A stretch of DNA of 64,000 nt from Oncomelania hupensis (taxonomy: Eukaryota; Mollusca; Gastropoda; Littorinimorpha; Pomatiopsidae): assembly GCA_036898135.1 (NCBI GenBank), contig CM072512.1:22400234-22464233 (forward strand), given 5' to 3'. The position numbers and the translations under genes are program-made. The notes beneath the pieces are model-generated. The model did not search any database. It saw nothing but the letters and a program-made list of their open reading frames with translations, and was not told the origin of the DNA. This document shows, piece after piece, positions 59,622 to 64,000 of this stretch. Numbering within the stretch: position 1 is the first letter of the stretch; each line of letters begins with the position of its first letter.

Positions 59622-60058
59622 ATAATAATAATAATGTTCGTCATTTGTAAGGCGCCTTAGCCTAAGGATCAAGGCGCGCAAGGGGTTGGGAGAATGGGAA
59701 GACAAGACAGACAAAACTGGACAAAAGATACATAATATACATATGTACAAAATACAGTTAAACTATGAAAAACACAAGCACGCACACCTGCTTACAGTCT
59801 CTTGTAAATGACTAATTAAAATATTCCCTAAAAAGGTGTGTTTTTAACTGTGATTTAAAAGAGGAAATGGAGGAAGAATGTCTAAGAGTGGTGATTCACC
59901 CGTCCCCTATACGCTTAATGTGTCCGGTGACGTAAATTTACTCAAGAAGAAGAAGAATGTCTAATCTTGTATGGAAGGGAATTCCAGAGTTGAGGACCAA
60001 AGATAGGTAGAGAGCGGTAACCATGCGATCGTCTGTTGAAGCGGCTCTGTCTAGGAAG
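59622..60058 (-). mobile_element. CR1/L2-type LINE 3' fragment, same family
   Basis: Near-identical to 56880-57240, including the AAT tail (59622-59635) and GGCGCCTTAGCC 3' UTR. Interrupted at 59886-59951. Confidence 0.9.
59886..59951 (+). mobile_element. 66-bp insertion with 13-bp TSD and AAG tail
   Basis: GAAGAATGTCTAA occurs at 59873-59885 and 59952-59964. The insert ends in AAGAAGAA, so it looks like a severely 5'-truncated retroposon. Confidence 0.82.
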
Positions 60059-60954
60059 CGTCAGGATCTTTAAAGTCCATGAGGTAGAATTCATTGTACA
60101 CATACACATAGACTACTAGACTTCGGCTTTTAGGTCCCATCCGAAGGAGTAGGTGGCCTAATAACCTCATATTTAAGTTTATTATTTCGCCAAAAGACAA
60201 AAGACCAAAAAAAAAAAAACACAAACAAAAAACTTACACACACAAAAAAGAAGACAAAAGACAAAAAGACGAAACGTTTGTGTAAAAACGGGAAGATGGT
60301 TGTCTCGTCTAAGGAAATGTGACCATAATTGGCGAGAGCATCACCACGGACACGATCCTTATGTGCGATCTTCCGATTTCTACACACCTTTTGTCTCCCC
60401 ATACCAGAGGGGGAGAACAAATGTCGTGTCGCCTTGTCCTGCATAATCCAATGGCCACTCCAAAGGAATCTGCACAGCAGGAGCCACCCAAGGCTATTTT
60501 AACAAACAAATGGAAGGTAGACAACCTATCTCCCAAGCTTGAACCAGTCGCATCCCATCTACCACATATATAAATTTAATCGTGTGAACTACGCTCGCAG
60601 CGATCAAATACTCCCGTGAAAATATGTCGCTGCATATTTTTGGAACGGATTTATACACAACCATTCTATCTTATTACGTAAAGTGTGGTCGTTTGACAGA
60701 CTAAATTCTAACGTGAACTGCCGTCTCTGCGACCGAATTTCACGAAGGGAAGTATTTCATCCTACACAGTTACGGAAGGGGTTGAAAATCGAAAGGGCAG
60801 CATCGCTCTGGGGTTAAAGCTTCTACTTGATCACTTGAGGCTTAAAATTACTGTCAGGTCACTGACAATTTACTGTCAGAACGGCAGAAACAACGGCGAC
60901 TTTCTAGTATAGTTGGTGAGCAAAGGGTTAATTAACCTTTCTCCTATCTGCAGT
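60059..60954. other. No recognised gene
   Basis: Overlapping unrecognised ORFs on both strands at 60130-60573; motif content does not identify them. Confidence 0.35.
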
Positions 60955-61610
60955 TGGGATCGTGCTTCTCTTCCTATTATTGTAGACCAGTGAAGAGTTT
61001 TTCAATGTATATATGCACACGTTAAACGTGTTTGACTTGAAACGCGTGTTTTGCTTTTATCTGCTGCCAGAATCTTGTTTCTTTGCTACTAGTTGTGTAG
61101 ACCTATCATACCTTTGCTAGTTTAGTAGACTTTGATGTGCACTTGTGCATATACAGATTTGTTTCATCTTTTGTGCCTGCCTTTGTTACAGACCTTGTGT
61201 TACGCTTAAATTCAAGTGGATGACCTACTTGTTGGGCTACACACATTGTCACTTCAACTTTGTTCTGGCATGTATCGGAGGGTAGCATTAAACAAGTCAG
61301 CAGTGCCTGAGCTGAAACGGCGTTAAGTTACTTTTCTGTAATTATTACCGCTGCCATAATTATAAATCATAAATTATACAGTATACATTATAAATTTTAA
61401 GAGGAAAGACGTACACGAGTGATACTGGATTGAAGGGTGAAGGAACTAGTTGAATTTGTATGCAAAGAAAAGACATTGGTAATTCTGGGATCGTGCTTCT
61501 CTTCCTATAATTGTAGACCAGTGAAGAGTTTTAGAGTTTGCAATGTATTATGTATGCACACGTTAAACGTGTTTGACTTGAAACGCGTGTTTTGCTTTTA
61601 TTTGCTGCCA
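60955..61610. mobile_element. TRIM-like pair of TG...CA direct repeats (candidate)
   Basis: Near-identical direct repeats at 60955-61069 (115 bp) and 61486-61610 (125 bp) each begin TGGGATCGTGC and end GCTGCCA. Each contains the palindrome ACACGTTAAACGTGT. The 416-bp interior has no recognised ORF. A flanking TSD, primer-binding site and clear polypurine tract are missing, so a simple segmental duplication is the alternative. Confidence 0.45.
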
Positions 61611-62086
61611 TATTAATACAAATATTTGCAATTTAATTACTGTTTAAATTGTGTGTTTGTTATTTCAATAAATGTATTTATACTTCCTAATCATTTCAGT
61701 ATTATTGTTGTATTTTATCTTCAATTTGTTCAATTCGCTATCATTAGTTACAGACCTATTATTTAGTTTAATCAACCAACAATCAAACTATGTTTACTGG
61801 CCTTAAAGTCACAGAAATAAAAGATAATTTGGTGTTATGGAAAATAGCACTGGTTCTGTACCGTTTCAGGCTCGAATCTCGACAATTCGGTTCTATATAT
61901 ATATTACTGATCGGAAGAGGCCGTCTTCTGTTTATTCTTCGAACAATCTTTGTGCGTTCTGATTTTCTGCGATGTTGTGACATTATTTTGTTAGATACTT
62001 AAGTTTCTTGGACAAAAGGATTACACGTTGTGTGAAACCTTCATGTTTTATATATTTATTATTTATTTCCGAAGATTTACAACAGC
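61611..62086. other. No recognised feature
   Basis: AT-rich; ORF at 61790-62002 unidentified. Confidence 0.4.
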
Positions 62087-62096
62087 GTGAGCATCT

Positions 62097-62447
62097 GTGT
62101 GTGCACATCACCAACGACGAAGTCCGACAGACCATCACACAAGCCATTGGACAACACGATGACCTGCTCACAGTGGTAAAGAAACGGAAACTCCGATGGT
62201 ATGGCCACGTCACCAGATCATCCGGCCTTGCAAAGACTATTCTGCAAGGCACAGTGCAAGGAGGTAGAAGAAGAGGGAGACCGAAAAAGAGGTGGGAGGA
62301 CAACATTCGAGAATGGACTGGTTTGACACTGAGCGAAGCCATCAGGGCTGCTGAGGACAGAGAAAGATGGAGTATGCTGGTTAAACGATCATCTGTGGTG
62401 CCCCTACGACCTCCGGGTTATGGAACAGGATAGGATAGGATAGGATA
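62097..62447 (+). mobile_element. RTE LINE 3' fragment with 10-bp TSD
   Basis: Encodes ITNDEVRQTITQAIGQHDDL through RRRGRPKKRWEDNIREW to VPLRPPGYGTG without frameshift, then four GGATA units. GTGAGCATCT flanks it (62087-62096 and 62448-62457). It is the best-preserved 3' end in the window and probably the youngest RTE insertion. Confidence 0.93.
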
Positions 62448-62468
62448 GTGAGCATCTAATTCTTGTCA

Positions 62469-62560
62469 TACAAACACACACACACACACGCACCCACACA
62501 CACACCCACACACACCCACACACACACCCACACACACACACACCCACACACACACACACC
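62469..62560 (+). repeat. CA microsatellite with CCCACA variants
   Basis: Alternating ACAC and CCCACA units just downstream of the RTE insertion. Confidence 0.92.
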
Positions 62561-63359
62561 AACCAAACCTAACCACCCAAAAGTTTGTTATGCGACAGGA
62601 CAATGCTCCCTTAAATCCTAAAATTATCATCTCGCCATTTTGATTCACATGTAAGCAGTAACGATAATCTATATACTCGCGCAGAATCATTTTTTTAGGT
62701 AAGCATTCTTGTTATTTATTACGATAGTAATTTTTACACTTGGTACGCGATAGGCGTTGCAGGTGTTAAAAAATGAATGCAAGCGTCTGCGTTCGGTAGC
62801 TTAATGATGCTTGCATGCCAAATGACATTTATGACTTTGTAACGTGACCAGAGCATCGAGGATGTTTGTGTATTGTTTTTGCTACAACGACTTCACTTGG
62901 GGAATTAAATTATTGTCGCATTAAAAGATCATATAATGGGCAATCGTTGCTCAAACAGTCCGCTAAGATTTTACTTTTAGGTGTCTCTTCCTTGTGATGT
63001 AAACAAACAAACCAAACCCAAAAAGATTTTTTTTTAAAAATGTGCCCACTACACATTTTTGCAGAGGTGCTATTATTAGAATCAACCTTGATGCTAATAA
63101 TAGGCACATGAACAAATGCATTAATCGATTTAGATCAAAACCGTACTTTTGAAGTGGTTATTTTAATACTTAACCTTATATATTTTCCAGCGGGGCAACA
63201 TTCATTGTGAATTTGAAAAAGATCTGTGGCGGTGAAATGTGTGATCTTGAGGCCCTTAAATAAAGAACTTTAAATGAATACTGTAAATTGTTGTAATTTT
63301 TGTGTATAATAATATGTTTTGAAGTACTTGTCTAAAAATAAAACAATTTAGAACGAAAT
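62561..63359. other. No recognised feature
   Basis: No gene, RNA or repeat supported. Confidence 0.4.
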
Positions 63360-63700
63360 AACTATGTAAAATAGGATACCATTACATTAGATAAAATGTT
63401 AAAACATAGCCCTACGTAAGGTAACATAGCACTACATAACATAGCATAGATAACATAACATGCAATAACAAACCGTGCCATACCGCAACGTAACTGTAAC
63501 GATACGTAACATTACATAATTAAACGTAACCTAACATGCTATAATGTAACATAACGTAACATAACATACCATGCACAACACCACACAACGTCACACCACA
63601 CCACACCACACCACACCACACTGCACCACACCACACCACACCACCACCACATCACTCCACACCACAACCCAACCCAACCCAACCCAACAAAACACAACAC
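63360..63700 (+). repeat. Evolving pentanucleotide satellite
   Basis: Degenerate ACATA/ACGTA units (63400-63570) grade into ACCAC units (63590-63665) and then CCCAA units (63667-63690). It is G-poor on the + strand. The Val/Trp/Cys ORFs on the minus strand are repeat translations. Confidence 0.85.
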
Positions 63701-64000
63701 ATCACTGCTGGTAACGACGATACTTTCCATACCATGACAGGTCAAGAAGACCAAATAGAACAGAACACAATAGACCAAGAAGTAACAAAACACAACATAA
63801 GACAACGACCATTAAGAACGGAACAGGAACACAAAGAAACGTAACTGCGCATTGAAGAACAGAATAAATCAAGAAATCTGCTAAGCTGATGGCAGTTAAT
63901 GACTTCTTTTGATCGTTATTAATGACTTCTTTTGTCACAACATAAATGGCCGGACAAGGTAGGTTTTAAAATGCGTTTGTAGTCAAGATCAACATTTCTT

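Overview
The window is eukaryotic nuclear DNA. It has a multi-exon gene with canonical GT/AG introns, dense transposable elements, long microsatellites and interspersed TTAGGG-type repeats. The RTE-type and CR1/L2-type LINEs, tRNA- and 5S-like SINEs and intron sizes suit a lophotrochozoan invertebrate, most likely a mollusc. That taxonomic call is inference, because no marker gene settles it.

Region 1 (1-20.7 kb, + strand) is the only host gene read with confidence: CDC27/APC3, the TPR scaffold subunit of the anaphase-promoting complex. Eighteen consecutive exons (1398-19443) can be joined in frame into 745 residues plus stop. They cover the end of the N-terminal TPR block, the disordered loop and the whole C-terminal TPR superhelix. 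The first exons, about the first 90 residues by comparison with human CDC27, lie upstream of the window. The introns hold many cut-and-paste elements with readable terminal inverted repeats (TIRs) and target-site duplications (TSDs), tRNA-headed SINEs, RTE fragments and a roughly 620-bp TATA-bearing retroposon.

Region 2 (20.7-32.5 kb) has no supported host gene and is a layered transposon graveyard. An AGGTCA-rich repeat occurs twice. Its second copy is split by a 5'-inverted RTE insertion (twin-priming architecture with an exact TSD) and again by the retroposon. The retroposon ('RP' below) occurs about ten times, always on the + strand, once nested in itself. From about 29.5 to 31.8 kb the copies are strongly decayed and base-skewed.

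Region 3 (32.5-44.5 kb) holds an interstitial telomere-like repeat between two GCATGCGC motifs, CA/CT microsatellites, a degenerate minisatellite, CTA/CTG trinucleotide tracts in an 81-bp direct duplication, a tRNA/5S-like SINE with a 12-bp TSD and a large RTE copy.

Region 4 (44.5-64 kb) has a convincing first exon of a THAP-domain protein just next to the RTE insertion, a CRE/YY1 promoter-like stretch with a possible first exon near 48.8 kb, a long polypurine tract, several RTE and CR1/L2 LINE copies, a foldback MITE, a pair of TG...CA direct repeats resembling a TRIM, and pentanucleotide satellite at the end.

Outside CDC27 and the two short candidate exons, nearly all recognisable coding sequence is reverse transcriptase, endonuclease or transposase remnant. 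The genes do not form a pathway. The structure of interest is the order in which mobile elements inserted into each other.
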